Below, piece by piece: positions 9,019 through 18,108 of a stretch of 64,000 bases of DNA. Under the pieces are notes generated by a model that did no database searches, was not told the DNA's origin, and saw only the letters and a list, made by a program, of their open reading frames with translations. Each line of letters starts with the position of its first letter. Positions within the stretch are counted from its first letter, which is position 1. This stretch comes from Saccharothrix sp. (GTDB lineage Bacteria > Actinomycetota > Actinomycetes > Mycobacteriales > Pseudonocardiaceae): NCBI RefSeq assembly GCF_031180885.1, contig NZ_JAPSLK010000007.1, forward strand, positions 43,228 to 107,227, written 5' to 3'. The position numbers and the translations under genes were made by a program.

Positions 9019-10443
9019 ATGCGCCCGTTCCGCATTGACATCCCGCAGGCCGACCTGGACGACCTGCACCGGCGGCTGGCGGCCACCCGGTGGCCCGACG
9101 AGTTGCGCGGCCAGGGGTGGAGCCGCGGCGTACCGGTGGGGCACCTCCGGGACCTCGTCGAGCACTGGCGCACCCGGTTCCGGTGGCGCGAGGTCGAGGC
9201 GCGGCTGAACCTCCTGCCCCAGTTCACCACCGAGATCGACGGGACGCTCATCCACTTCCTGCACGTCCGCTCCCTCGAGCCCGACGCGGTACCGCTGGTG
9301 CTCACGCACGGTTGGCCCAGCTCCTTCCTGGAGTTCCTGGACGTGATCGGGCCGCTGACCGACCCGGCGGCGCACGGCGGCGACCCCGCCGACGCCTTCC
9401 ACCTCGTGATCCCGTCCCTGCCCGGCTACGCGTTCTCCGACCCGCCGGCCGAACCCGGGTGGGACACGGTGCGGGTCGCCCGGGCGTGGGCGGAGCTGAT
9501 GCGGCGGCTGGGCTACGACCGCTACGTGGCGCAGGGCGGCGACTGGGGTTCGGCGATCTCGCTGCACCTGGGCCTGGTCGACCCGGACCACGTCGCGGCG
9601 GTGCACACCAGCATGCTCGTCACCTTCCCGCCCGAGGACCCCGAACTGCTGGCCTCGCTCGACGAGGCCGACCGGCGGCGGCTGGCGTTCGCGGCGGCGT
9701 TCGAACAGGACGGCGCCGGCTGGCGGCTGCTCCAGTCGACCCGCCCGCAGACCCCGGCCTACGCGCTGACCGACTCCCCCGCCGGGCAGCTCGCCTGGAT
9801 GGCGGAGAAGTTCGTCGAGTGGAGCGACCCGGCGGCGGGCCTGCCCGACGGGATCGACCGGGACCTGCTGCTGGCCACCGCCTCGATCTACTGGCTGACC
9901 GCCAGCGCCTGGTCCAGCGCGCAGATCTACTACGAGTCCAACCGCACCCGCGAAGCGTTCCTGCGCACATGGGGCGGTCCGTGGCCGCTGCGCATGCCCG
10001 TCGGCGTCGCGGCGTTCCCCGCGGACGTCGTGCGGCCGATCCGCGCGTTCGCCGAACGGATCCTCCCCACGCTGGAGCACTGGAGCGAGTTCGAGCGCGG
10101 CGGCCACTTCCCCGCGCTGGAGCAGCCCGTGTCGTTCGTCGACGACCTGCGGCGCTTCGTCCGCCGCCACCGCGCGCCGCGCCCGCTCGACCGCGCCGCG
10201 CCGGGCGGCACCGTCGCCGCGCGGGTGGCCGAGATCTGGCGGGAGGTGCTGGGTGTCACGGAAGAACAGGACGGCCAGACCTTCTTCGACCTGGACGGCC
10301 AGTCGATCTCGGCGGTGCGGATCACCGCGCTGATCAAAGACCGGCTCGGGATCGAGGTCGACATAGCCGACCTGTTCGAGGACCCGGACCTCGCCGGCTT
10401 CGTGCGGCTGGTCACCGCTCGGTCCACCAGGCCTGCCGCGTGA
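9019..10443 (+). CDS. Epoxide hydrolase fused to a C-terminal carrier protein domain
   Basis: A 474-residue fusion. Residues 1-105 are an epoxide-hydrolase N-terminal (EHN) domain. Residues about 90-380 are an alpha/beta hydrolase with HGWP (97-100, oxyanion loop), nucleophile Asp175 in QGGDWGSA, the lid Tyr pair in YYESNR, and catalytic His363 in RGGHFPALE. Residues about 396-466 are a peptidyl/acyl carrier domain whose phosphopantetheine Ser429 lies in [10 protein letters not shown]; the usual GGHS is altered to DGQS. Stand-alone epoxide hydrolases of this family (SgcF, NcsF2) open enediyne-core epoxides to diols. A cis carrier is unusual. ATG at 9019 is preceded by GGAGG. The stop overlaps the NRPS start by 4 bases, so the two are translationally coupled. 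Confidence 0.9.
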   Translation: MRPFRIDIPQADLDDLHRRLAATRWPDELRGQGWSRGVPVGHLRDLVEHWRTRFRWREVEARLNLLPQFTTEIDGTLIHFLHVRSLEPDAVPLVLTHGWPSSFLEFLDVIGPLTDPAAHGGDPADAFHLVIPSLPGYAFSDPPAEPGWDTVRVARAWAELMRRLGYDRYVAQGGDWGSAISLHLGLVDPDHVAAVHTSMLVTFPPEDPELLASLDEADRRRLAFAAAFEQDGAGWRLLQSTRPQTPAYALTDSPAGQLAWMAEKFVEWSDPAAGLPDGIDRDLLLATASIYWLTASAWSSAQIYYESNRTREAFLRTWGGPWPLRMPVGVAAFPADVVRPIRAFAERILPTLEHWSEFERGGHFPALEQPVSFVDDLRRFVRRHRAPRPLDRAAPGGTVAARVAEIWREVLGVTEEQDGQTFFDLDGQSISAVRITALIKDRLGIEVDIADLFEDPDLAGFVRLVTARSTRPAA

Positions 10444-13400
10444 GAGCGGTGGCGGTGGTCGACGACGACGAAGCGCCCGCCGGCAGCGCCCAAGCCGGAC
10501 TGTGGTTCCTCGACCGCCTGCACGACCACTCGCCCGCGGGCGCGGTGGCCCGGGTGTACGAAGTGGACGGTGCGCTCGACCCGGCCGCGCTGCGTGCCGC
10601 CTGGGCGGTCGTCGTGGACCGGCACCGCGTCCTGCGCACCACGCTGGTCGAGCGGGACGGGTCGCCGGTGCGGAAGGTCGAGCGGTCCGCGCCGGAATCC
10701 TTCACCTGGGTCGACCTGTCGTCGCTGCCCGGTGACCTGGCGCGCGAGCGGGCGGATGCGCTGTGCCACGCGTGGACGGCGGAGCCCGTGGACCTGTCCG
10801 CGCTGCCGGTGGCGTGGCTGCGCGCGGTCCGGGTGGCCAAGGACGAGCACCGGCTCGTCCTCATTACGCACGGGGCGGTGGCGGACCGCACGTCGGTGGC
10901 GGTGCTGCTCGACGAGGTGAGCCTCGTGTACCGCACCGGGCCGACCGCACTGCCAAACGACCCACCGCAGTACGAGACCCACACCCGAGCCGAACGCGAC
11001 CTCGACCACGGTGCCGCGCTGCGCTGGTGGCGCCACACGATGCCGCACACCGTCCCGCCACCGGACCTCGTGGTCGACGCGGCACCACCGGTCCCCCGCG
11101 CCCGCGACGGCGTCGTCCGCTTCGCCTGGGGTGCGCGGGTCGCCGCGCAGGCCGCGCGGATCGCGGCCGAGGCCGGGGGTGCCCTGGTCGACGTCCTGGC
11201 GGCGGCGGTGCAGTGCCTGATCGCCCGCCACGCCGCGGCGGAGCACGTCGTCGTCGGAGTGCCCGGCACACGGCCGGCGGGGTTCGAGCGGGCGGTGGGG
11301 CCGTTCGGCGACCTCCTGCCCCTCCCCGCCGACCTGGGCGGACGCCCGACCTTCCGCACGCTGGTCGACCGCACCGCGACGCTGCGCCGGGAGGCCGAGC
11401 GCCACCGGGTGCCCTACGACGTGCTCGTGCGCGAACTCGCGCCGCCGCGCGACCCGGCACGCCCGCCGTGGCACGACGCGCTCGTCGCCGTCGAAGACCC
11501 CGCCGCACGGCTGGACCTGCGGACCGCCACCGCCCGGCCGGTGTCGGTCCACGACGGCTCCCGTTGGGCGTTGCTGGCGGTCGTCGTCGACGACCCCGAC
11601 TACCTGCACGGCGCGCTGCACCACGAGGCGGGCACCCTGCACCCCTCGTCGGCCCGCCGGCTGCTTGACCAGCTCCACACCCTGCTGACCGCCGCGCTGG
11701 AGGACCCGGACACCGCGGTGGACCGGCTACCCCTGCACCGGCCCGACCGGCAGCGCTACGGGCACCTGGACACGCCGTCGACACCCCTGGTCCACGAGTC
11801 GGTGCTGCGCCACGCGTCGAGCGCGCCCTCCGCCGTCGCGGTGCGATGGGAGGGCGCCGCGGTGACCTACGACGAGTTGGCCGGGCGCGCGGCGCGCATG
11901 GCGCACGTCTTGGCGACACCGACCGGCGGGCCGGTCGCAGTGCGGCTGCCACCGGGACCCGCCCTGGTCGCCTCACTCCTCGGTGCGTGGGCCGCCGGAC
12001 GGCACGTGGTCTGCCTGGAGACCGAGGACCGCGGCGAACGATCCCGTGCCGTGCTCGCCGAACTGCGCCCGGAGGACCTGGTGTGCGCGGACGAGGACGC
12101 GCTGACCCGCTGGTACGCCGACGCGGTCGGCGGCCGGCTCATCGCCCCTTCGGCGGACGACCCGGCGCCGGGCCACCCCGGCCACACGGTCGACCACACC
12201 GACCTCGCCTACATCGCCCACACCTCCGGATCAACCGGCACGCCCAAGGCGATCCCGCACCACCACGCCACCTTGGCCCAGTTCACACGCTGGTTCGCCG
12301 ACGAGTTCCGCATCGGCCCCGGCGACCGGATCGCGCACTGGTCCAACCCCGCCTACGACGCCAGCCTGGGTGAGATCTTCGCCGCGCTCGTCGCCGGCGC
12401 GACCGTGCACCCGGCGCCCCTGGCGGCCCGCATGAACCCGGACCGCCTCGTCGACTGGCTGGCCGCCGAACGCATCTCGCATTTCCAGACGGTGCCCAGC
12501 TTCGCCCGCGAAGTGCTGCGCGCCCTCAGCGGGCGGCGGCTGCCCGCGCTGACGCATCTGCTGCTCGCGGGCGAGCCGCTGCCGGGTGACCTCGTCGCCC
12601 GCGTCCACGCGGCCCTGCCGGGCACGAGGCTGGTCAACCTCTACGGGCCCACGGAGACCATCCTCGCGACCTGGCAGCCGGTCGCCGACCCGGTGGCGGG
12701 GACGGCGCCGATCGGCCGGCCCATCCCCGGGCGGCAGGTGCTGGTGGTCGACGGCAGGGACGAGCCGTGCGCACCGGGGGTGACGGGCGAGGTCGTGGTC
12801 CGTGGACCACATGTCACCGCAGGCTACGTCGGCGCCGGATCGACCGACGCGTTCCGCCCCATCGACGGGGTCCCCGCGGTTGCGGGCAGCACCTACCGGA
12901 CCGGCGACCTCGCGCGTGAGCGGTGGGACGGCGCGCTGGAGTTCCGAGGTCGTCGCGACCAGCAGGTCAAGGTCGCGGGCAAGCGGCTGGAACTCGCCGA
13001 GGTCGAGGCTGCGCTGGCCGCCGACGCCTCGGTCGCGGAGTGCGCCGTCGTGCCCGTCACCGACGCGCAAGGCCTCGTCACGCGGCTGGCCGCGTTCGTG
13101 GTGCCGCGCGCCGGGCCGGACGGCCTCCCGCTCGGCTCGGCCGCCGTCTGGCGCGACCGGATCCGGCGGTGGTTCGGGTCCTCGACCCTCGCCGTCTCGG
13201 TCAAGCCGCTGCAACGGTTGCCGCGCAACACCGGGGGCAAGGTCGACCGACGTGCCCTGGCCGATCCCGGCCGCGTGACACGCGGCGTGCACCGGGAACC
13301 CGCGACCGCCGGGGAACGGGCCGTCGCGGACGCGTGGTCGTCCGTGCTGGGACTGGACCGGATCGGCCGCGACGACGACTTCTTCCGACTGGGCGGCCAT

Positions 13401-13583
13401 TCGCTGCTGCTGCCCCGCGTGACCCAACGGATCCGCGAACGGTGTGGCGTGCGGCTGCACCCGCGCGACCTCCTGGCGCATCCGGTGCTGGCCGACCTGG
13501 CCGCCCTGGTCGAGCGGCTCGCGCCGCTCGGGAGCAACGACACCGACGACAACGACGGGGTGAGGAACCTTGACCACTCTTGA
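10440..13583 (+). CDS. Single-module NRPS, C(degenerate)-A-PCP
   Basis: 1047 residues. A condensation-type domain covers about residues 10-420. Its HHxxxDG motif reads HGAVADR (144-150), so the catalytic second His is Gly and the Gly is Arg. The adenylation domain covers about 440-930: A3 [13 protein letters not shown]4 YDASLGE, A5 [10 protein letters not shown]7 YRTGDLA, A8 [15 protein letters not shown] and A10 [11 protein letters not shown] with the catalytic Lys. The carrier domain has Ser988 in FFRLGGHS. There is no thioesterase or epimerase. A hand-read binding-pocket code is D-A-G-T-L-A-L-L-A-K; I cannot assign a substrate from it, but context suggests beta-tyrosine. GTG at 10440 overlaps the preceding stop (GTGA). 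The 3' end overlaps the aminomutase gene by 14 bases. Confidence 0.9.
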   Translation: MRAVAVVDDDEAPAGSAQAGLWFLDRLHDHSPAGAVARVYEVDGALDPAALRAAWAVVVDRHRVLRTTLVERDGSPVRKVERSAPESFTWVDLSSLPGDLARERADALCHAWTAEPVDLSALPVAWLRAVRVAKDEHRLVLITHGAVADRTSVAVLLDEVSLVYRTGPTALPNDPPQYETHTRAERDLDHGAALRWWRHTMPHTVPPPDLVVDAAPPVPRARDGVVRFAWGARVAAQAARIAAEAGGALVDVLAAAVQCLIARHAAAEHVVVGVPGTRPAGFERAVGPFGDLLPLPADLGGRPTFRTLVDRTATLRREAERHRVPYDVLVRELAPPRDPARPPWHDALVAVEDPAARLDLRTATARPVSVHDGSRWALLAVVVDDPDYLHGALHHEAGTLHPSSARRLLDQLHTLLTAALEDPDTAVDRLPLHRPDRQRYGHLDTPSTPLVHESVLRHASSAPSAVAVRWEGAAVTYDELAGRAARMAHVLATPTGGPVAVRLPPGPALVASLLGAWAAGRHVVCLETEDRGERSRAVLAELRPEDLVCADEDALTRWYADAVGGRLIAPSADDPAPGHPGHTVDHTDLAYIAHTSGSTGTPKAIPHHHATLAQFTRWFADEFRIGPGDRIAHWSNPAYDASLGEIFAALVAGATVHPAPLAARMNPDRLVDWLAAERISHFQTVPSFAREVLRALSGRRLPALTHLLLAGEPLPGDLVARVHAALPGTRLVNLYGPTETILATWQPVADPVAGTAPIGRPIPGRQVLVVDGRDEPCAPGVTGEVVVRGPHVTAGYVGAGSTDAFRPIDGVPAVAGSTYRTGDLARERWDGALEFRGRRDQQVKVAGKRLELAEVEAALAADASVAECAVVPVTDAQGLVTRLAAFVVPRAGPDGLPLGSAAVWRDRIRRWFGSSTLAVSVKPLQRLPRNTGGKVDRRALADPGRVTRGVHREPATAGERAVADAWSSVLGLDRIGRDDDFFRLGGHSLLLPRVTQRIRERCGVRLHPRDLLAHPVLADLAALVERLAPLGSNDTDDNDGVRNLDHS

Positions 13584-15183
13584 GCAGGCAACACCGGTCA
13601 ACTTCGACGGCGGCACCGTGCGCACCTCCGACGTGCGAGCGGTGGCCGAACGCCGGGCGCGCTGCGAGGTCGGCACCGAGGTGTTGGCCAAGACAGCCAA
13701 GTCGCGGAAGCTGTTCGAGGACATCGTCGGCGAGGGCGTGCCGGTGTACGGCGTGACGACCGGCTACGGCGAGATGATCTACATGCAGGTGGGCATCGCG
13801 AACGAGGTCGAACTGCAGACGAACCTGGTCCGCAGCCACAGCGCGGGCGTGGGCCCGCTGTTCTCCGACGAGGAGGCCAGGGCGATCGTCGCGGCCCGGC
13901 TCAACGCGCTCGCGAAGGGCTACTCGGCCGTGCGGCCGGAGATCCTGGAACGCCTGGCCCTCTACCTGAACCTGGGCCTGACGCCCGCGATCCCGGAGAT
14001 CGGGTCGCTGGGCGCCAGCGGCGACCTGGCCCCGCTCTCGCACATCGCCGTCACGCTCATCGGCGAGGGCTACCTGCTGCGCGACGGCGTCCGCGTGCCG
14101 ACCGGCGACGTGTTGCGCCACCACGGGATCGAGCCGTTGACGCTGCGGTTCAAGGAAGGCCTCGCGCTGATCAACGGCACCTCCGCGATGACCGGCCTGG
14201 GCTGCCTGGTGGTCGAGCGCGCGCTCGACCAGGTCCGGCAGGCGGAGATCATCACCGGTCTCGTCCTGGAGGCGCTGCGCGGCTCGACCAGCCCGTTCAT
14301 GCCGGAAGGGCACGACGTGGCCCGGCCGCACCAGGGCCAGATCGACACCGCCGCGAACATGCGCGCGCTGCTGAACGACAGCCTGCTGGCGATGCGGCAC
14401 GAGGACCTGCGGGCGATGGCCGAGAAGCAGGCGGGCAAGCTGACCGGCGACCAGGTCGCGCGCACGGACGTCTACTTGCAGAAGGCGTACACCCTGCGGG
14501 CGATCCCCCAGGTCGTCGGCGCCGTGCGCGACGCGCTGCGCCACGCGCACGAGAAGTTGTCGGTGGAGCTCAACTCCGCCAACGACAACCCGCTGTTCTT
14601 CGAAGGCCACGAGGTGTTCCACGGCGCCAACTTCCACGGGCAGCCGATCGCCTTCGCGATGGACTACACCACGATCGCGCTCACCCAGCTCGGCGTGTTC
14701 TCCGAGCGCCGGACCAACCGGCTGCTCAACCGGCACCTCAGCGACGGCCTGCCGGAGTTCCTGGTGGCCGGCGACCCCGGTCTCAACAGCGGCTTCGCCG
14801 GCGCCCAGTACCCGGGCACCGCGCTGGTCGCGGAGAACCGGACGATCGGGCCCGCCAGCACGCAGAGCGTGCCGTCCAACGGGGACAACCAGGACGTCGT
14901 CAGCATGGGCCTCATCGCCGCCCGCAACGCGCGCCGCGTGCTGACCAACAACAACCACATCCTGGCCGTGGAGCTGCTCGCCGCCGCCCAGGCGGTGGAC
15001 CTCTCCGGCCGGCAGGCGGGCCTGGGCCCGGCCGGGCGCGCCGCGTACGACCTCGTCCGGTCGCTGGTGCCCACGCTCGACCGCGACCGCTACATGAGCG
15101 ACGAGCTCGAACTGGTCTCGGACGCGCTGGCCTCCGGACGGCTGCTCGAGGCCGTGCGGGCGGCGGGCGTCGAGCTGCGGTGA
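13570..15183 (+). CDS. MIO-dependent tyrosine 2,3-aminomutase (SgcC4-type)
   Basis: A 537-residue member of the aromatic amino acid ammonia-lyase/aminomutase family. The MIO cofactor would form from Ala149-Ser150-Gly151 in GSLGASGDLAPLSH. The catalytic Tyr is Tyr60 in VYGVTTGYGEM, and His90 in NLVRSHSAGVG is the residue linked to recognition of the tyrosine phenol. Long stretches (IYGVTTGYGEMIYMQV-like, ELNSANDNPLFFEG, RTIGPASTQSVPSNGDNQD) match what I recall of SgcC4 from the C-1027 cluster, which makes (S)-beta-tyrosine. The start is TTG at 13570: an in-frame stop lies just upstream, GAGG is correctly placed, and the SgcC4 N terminus aligns there. It overlaps the NRPS end by 14 bases. A plain tyrosine ammonia-lyase (coumarate-forming) activity is the main alternative. 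Confidence 0.88.
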   Translation: MTTLEQATPVNFDGGTVRTSDVRAVAERRARCEVGTEVLAKTAKSRKLFEDIVGEGVPVYGVTTGYGEMIYMQVGIANEVELQTNLVRSHSAGVGPLFSDEEARAIVAARLNALAKGYSAVRPEILERLALYLNLGLTPAIPEIGSLGASGDLAPLSHIAVTLIGEGYLLRDGVRVPTGDVLRHHGIEPLTLRFKEGLALINGTSAMTGLGCLVVERALDQVRQAEIITGLVLEALRGSTSPFMPEGHDVARPHQGQIDTAANMRALLNDSLLAMRHEDLRAMAEKQAGKLTGDQVARTDVYLQKAYTLRAIPQVVGAVRDALRHAHEKLSVELNSANDNPLFFEGHEVFHGANFHGQPIAFAMDYTTIALTQLGVFSERRTNRLLNRHLSDGLPEFLVAGDPGLNSGFAGAQYPGTALVAENRTIGPASTQSVPSNGDNQDVVSMGLIAARNARRVLTNNNHILAVELLAAAQAVDLSGRQAGLGPAGRAAYDLVRSLVPTLDRDRYMSDELELVSDALASGRLLEAVRAAGVELR

Positions 15184-15194
15184 GGACGCCACCG

Positions 15195-16565
15195 ATGACG
15201 ACCGCCGGAGCACCACCCAGCACAGGGGAACTGGTCCTCCACCCCCTGTCGCTGCAACAGGAGTTCCTGTGCCTGTTCGACCGGGGCGACGAGGCCGGAC
15301 CGTTCGGGCCGCGCTACCACGTCGTGGACGGGTGGCGGCTGACCGGGCACGTGGACGTGCCCGCGTTGCGCGCGGCGCTGGCCGACGTGGTGGAGCGGCA
15401 CGAGTCGCTGCGCACCGAGGTGGTCCGCGGCGACGGCGCCCGCGGCCAGGTGGTCCACCCGCCGAGCGAGCCGGTGCTGACCACGCACGACCTGCCGGGA
15501 GTCCCGGCGGAGCAGCGCGCCCACCGGGCCGAGGAGTTCATGAACGACATCGAGGCCGGTGTGTTCGAGCTGGGCCGCAGGCCGTTGCTGCGCGCGGCTC
15601 TCGGGCGCTTCGACGACCAGGACGCCGTGCTGGTGCTGAACTCCCACCACGCGGCGGTGGACGCCTGGTCGATGCAGGTGATCATGCGGGACGTGGCCGT
15701 GTTCTACGCGAGACGAACCGGCCACGCCGTCGCGGACCTGCCGCCGGTGGAGCAGTACCGCGAGCACGCCGTGCGCCAGCGGACGAGCGCCGACACCCCG
15801 GAGGTCCGCGCGCGGCGCGCGTACTGGGGCCGCAAGCTGGCCGGCGCGGAACTGCTCACGGTGGCCGTCGACCGGAAGCCCGATCCGCACGAGCGACCGG
15901 TCACCTCGTGGCGGCGCTTCGCCTACGACGCCGCCACCCGCGCCGCCGTGGAGCGCACGGCGCGCACCCACCGGGCGACGCCGTTCATGGTGCTGACCGC
16001 GGCGTTCGCCGTGCACTGCCTGCGCACGACCGGGGTGGCCGACGTGGTCGTGCCGACCTTCACGCCCGGCCGCGAGGACGCGCGGACCCATGATTCGGTC
16101 GGGTCCTACTTCAACTTCGTCCCGCTGCGGGTGGACCTGCGCGACTGCGCGTCGTTCTCGGACGCGCTCGCGCGGGCCCGCACCACCTGCCTGGAGAGCT
16201 ACGCCAACGAACTCCCGCTGAGCCTGGTCCTGGGCGAGGCCCCGGGTCTGATGGCGTCCACGGCGCGCGAGGGCCAGGTGCCGTTCGTGTTCCAGGTGGT
16301 GCAGTCGCCGTTCACGATGGAACGCGAGCGCGTCGGCGGCCTGGAGTACACGTCCATCTGGGACCGCAGGATGTCCCAGGAGATCGGATCGGAGGCCCCC
16401 GACGGGATGATCTGGTCGTTCCACTTCGGACCGTCCGACGACATCGCGGGCCTGCTCGGGTACAGCAGGCACCTGTTCACCGAGGCCACCGTGACCCGCG
16501 CCATCACCGGGTTCGGTGCCGCGCTGGAGGAGCTGTCGACCAGGCCGGACACCCCGGTTCGCTGA
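15195..16565 (+). CDS. Free-standing NRPS condensation enzyme (SgcC5-like)
   Basis: A 456-residue stand-alone condensation-fold protein with an intact active site: His151-His152-x3-Asp156-Ala157 in NSHHAAVDAWS (HHxxxDA instead of HHxxxDG). YFNFVPLRVD matches the later floor motif. SgcC5 and its relatives are discrete condensation enzymes that join a carrier-bound beta-amino acid to an alcohol or amine of a second substrate. Here the enzyme follows the aminomutase by 11 bases, and the NRPS next door has a broken C domain and no thioesterase, so this enzyme is the likely bond-forming and chain-releasing step. ATG at 15195 (GAGG upstream) is preferred to the GTG at 15180, which would overlap the previous stop. 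Confidence 0.85.
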   Translation: MTTAGAPPSTGELVLHPLSLQQEFLCLFDRGDEAGPFGPRYHVVDGWRLTGHVDVPALRAALADVVERHESLRTEVVRGDGARGQVVHPPSEPVLTTHDLPGVPAEQRAHRAEEFMNDIEAGVFELGRRPLLRAALGRFDDQDAVLVLNSHHAAVDAWSMQVIMRDVAVFYARRTGHAVADLPPVEQYREHAVRQRTSADTPEVRARRAYWGRKLAGAELLTVAVDRKPDPHERPVTSWRRFAYDAATRAAVERTARTHRATPFMVLTAAFAVHCLRTTGVADVVVPTFTPGREDARTHDSVGSYFNFVPLRVDLRDCASFSDALARARTTCLESYANELPLSLVLGEAPGLMASTAREGQVPFVFQVVQSPFTMERERVGGLEYTSIWDRRMSQEIGSEAPDGMIWSFHFGPSDDIAGLLGYSRHLFTEATVTRAITGFGAALEELSTRPDTPVR

Positions 16566-16616
16566 CACCCCAACGACAACCCGCACGCCCACACCGCTCA
16601 CCGTCGGAGGCACACC

Positions 16617-18038
16617 ATGCGTCGACTCCGCGCGCTCGCGGTCGCGTCACTGGCGATCGCGACCACGCTCACCGGGTCCACCCAGGTCACCGCGGACACC
16701 CGGGACAAGATCACCATCAACGTCTGGCTCAACGACTACCCGATCCCCGGTTACCTGGCCGCCCGGGTCAAGGCCGCCGAGGACTTCAACCGGCTCTACC
16801 CGCGCTACCACGTCAACGTCGTGCCCTACGACTACACCAAGCTGCCCGCAGACCTTTCGAAGGCGGCGAAGGAGGGCAAGCACCCGACGATCGCGAACTA
16901 CTACTCCAACGCCGTCCAGGTGGCGCTGGACACCGGGGACCGGCGCGGGAAGCCGCTGTTCAAGTCCGTCGAGAAGGCCATCGGCAAGCGCGACCACGTA
17001 CTGGGGCAGCAGAACGTCCTGCCCGACCTCGTTCCCGCCTACCGGTCCTACTACACCCGTCGCGGCGACCTCACGTCCATGCCCACGACCGCCATGACGA
17101 GCCTGCTGTTCGCCAACACGACGGTCCTGGCGGCGGCCGGCATCACCGAGGTGCCGCGCACCTGGGCCGCGCTGGAGGCCGCCTGCGACGCCATCGCGAA
17201 GCTGCCCGACGGGCCGCCGCACTGCGCGACCTGGGCCAACCACAACTGGTTCCCGCAGCAGGCGGTGCTGCAACAGGACGCGCCGCTGGCCAACCACGGC
17301 AACGGCAGGTTCGGCCGGGCCACCCGGGTCGACCTCGACTCGGCCGCCCTGCGCTCGTACGTGAGCTGGCTCGACGGCCTGCACGACAAGGGCCACTTCC
17401 TCTACACCACCAACGCCGACCAGACCTGGGAAGGCGTCTTCCAGGCCTTCGGCTCGCAGCAGGTCGCGTTCGCGCTCAGTTCGGCCAACACCGCCGGGCT
17501 GTTCGCCTCGATGGGGCAGCAGGGCGGGTTCCAGACCGCCGCCGGCCGGATGCCGTACAACGACGCCGTACCCCTGTCGGGCAACCTGGTCACCGGCGAC
17601 TCGCTGTGGCTGGCCGACGGCCTCGACAAGGCCACCGAGGACGGCGCGCTGGCGTTCATGCTGTTCCTCAACAACCCCGACAACGCCGTGGCGTGGCACA
17701 AGAGCAACCACTACCTGCCCATGACGCGCACCGCGGTGCGGCGGCTGGAAGCGGAGGGGTGGTTCACGGCCAACCCGGCCGACCGCATCGCGATCGACCA
17801 GGTGAACGCGAACACCGGGACACCCGCCGCGCTCGGGCCCGTCCTCGGTGACTTCCACGGTGTGCAGACCGCCCTGACCTCCGCCGTGCACGACGTGCTC
17901 GTCGGCGGCGCCGACCCGGCGACCAGGTTGCGGCAGGCCGACCACGAGGCCCAACGGCACCTGTCGACCTACAACGCCTGGTGCGCCTCGGGGGGCCAGC
18001 GCCACGCGAACTGCTTCCGCATCTACCCGCTGGGCTGA
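16617..18038 (+). CDS. Secreted extracellular solute-binding protein (family 1, UgpB-like)
   Basis: A 473-residue protein with a Sec-type signal peptide (RR, a hydrophobic stretch at residues 6-20, cleavage near ADT). There is no lipobox Cys. The mature part has the family 1 solute-binding layout: ITINVWLNDYPIPGY at the N terminus, LTSMPTTAMTSLLFANTTVLAAAG (the UgpB-like PFNSSTPVLYYN region) and AFMLFLNNPDNAVAWHKSNHYLPM near the hinge. Such proteins normally feed sugars or glycerol phosphodiesters to ABC importers, but no permease or ATPase is nearby. It sits between the condensation enzyme and the multicopper oxidase, with its own GGAGG ribosome site. Possible roles are extracellular binding of the product or a borrowed scaffold. 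It is not an obvious biosynthetic enzyme. Confidence 0.8.
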   Translation: MRRLRALAVASLAIATTLTGSTQVTADTRDKITINVWLNDYPIPGYLAARVKAAEDFNRLYPRYHVNVVPYDYTKLPADLSKAAKEGKHPTIANYYSNAVQVALDTGDRRGKPLFKSVEKAIGKRDHVLGQQNVLPDLVPAYRSYYTRRGDLTSMPTTAMTSLLFANTTVLAAAGITEVPRTWAALEAACDAIAKLPDGPPHCATWANHNWFPQQAVLQQDAPLANHGNGRFGRATRVDLDSAALRSYVSWLDGLHDKGHFLYTTNADQTWEGVFQAFGSQQVAFALSSANTAGLFASMGQQGGFQTAAGRMPYNDAVPLSGNLVTGDSLWLADGLDKATEDGALAFMLFLNNPDNAVAWHKSNHYLPMTRTAVRRLEAEGWFTANPADRIAIDQVNANTGTPAALGPVLGDFHGVQTALTSAVHDVLVGGADPATRLRQADHEAQRHLSTYNAWCASGGQRHANCFRIYPLG

Positions 18039-18044
18039 CGGTCG

Positions 18045-18084
18045 CGGGCGCGGCCGACCGCCGGACCGGGCTCGGCCGCGCCCG
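18045..18084 (+). terminator. Strong GC hairpin between solute-binding protein and multicopper oxidase genes
   Basis: GGGCGCGGCCGA (18046-18057) and TCGGCCGCGCCC (18072-18083) form a perfect 12-base stem, extended by one C-G pair, with a 14-base loop. No T-run follows. It could attenuate or end transcription inside the operon, or protect an upstream mRNA end. Confidence 0.5.
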
Positions 18085-18108
18085 TCGCCACACCGAAGTG
18101 GAGGGCAC

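Noticed and set aside
9019-16565. An enediyne biosynthetic cluster
   Set aside because: No PksE, thioesterase E10 or other core enediyne genes are present; only the tailoring-type enzymes are.
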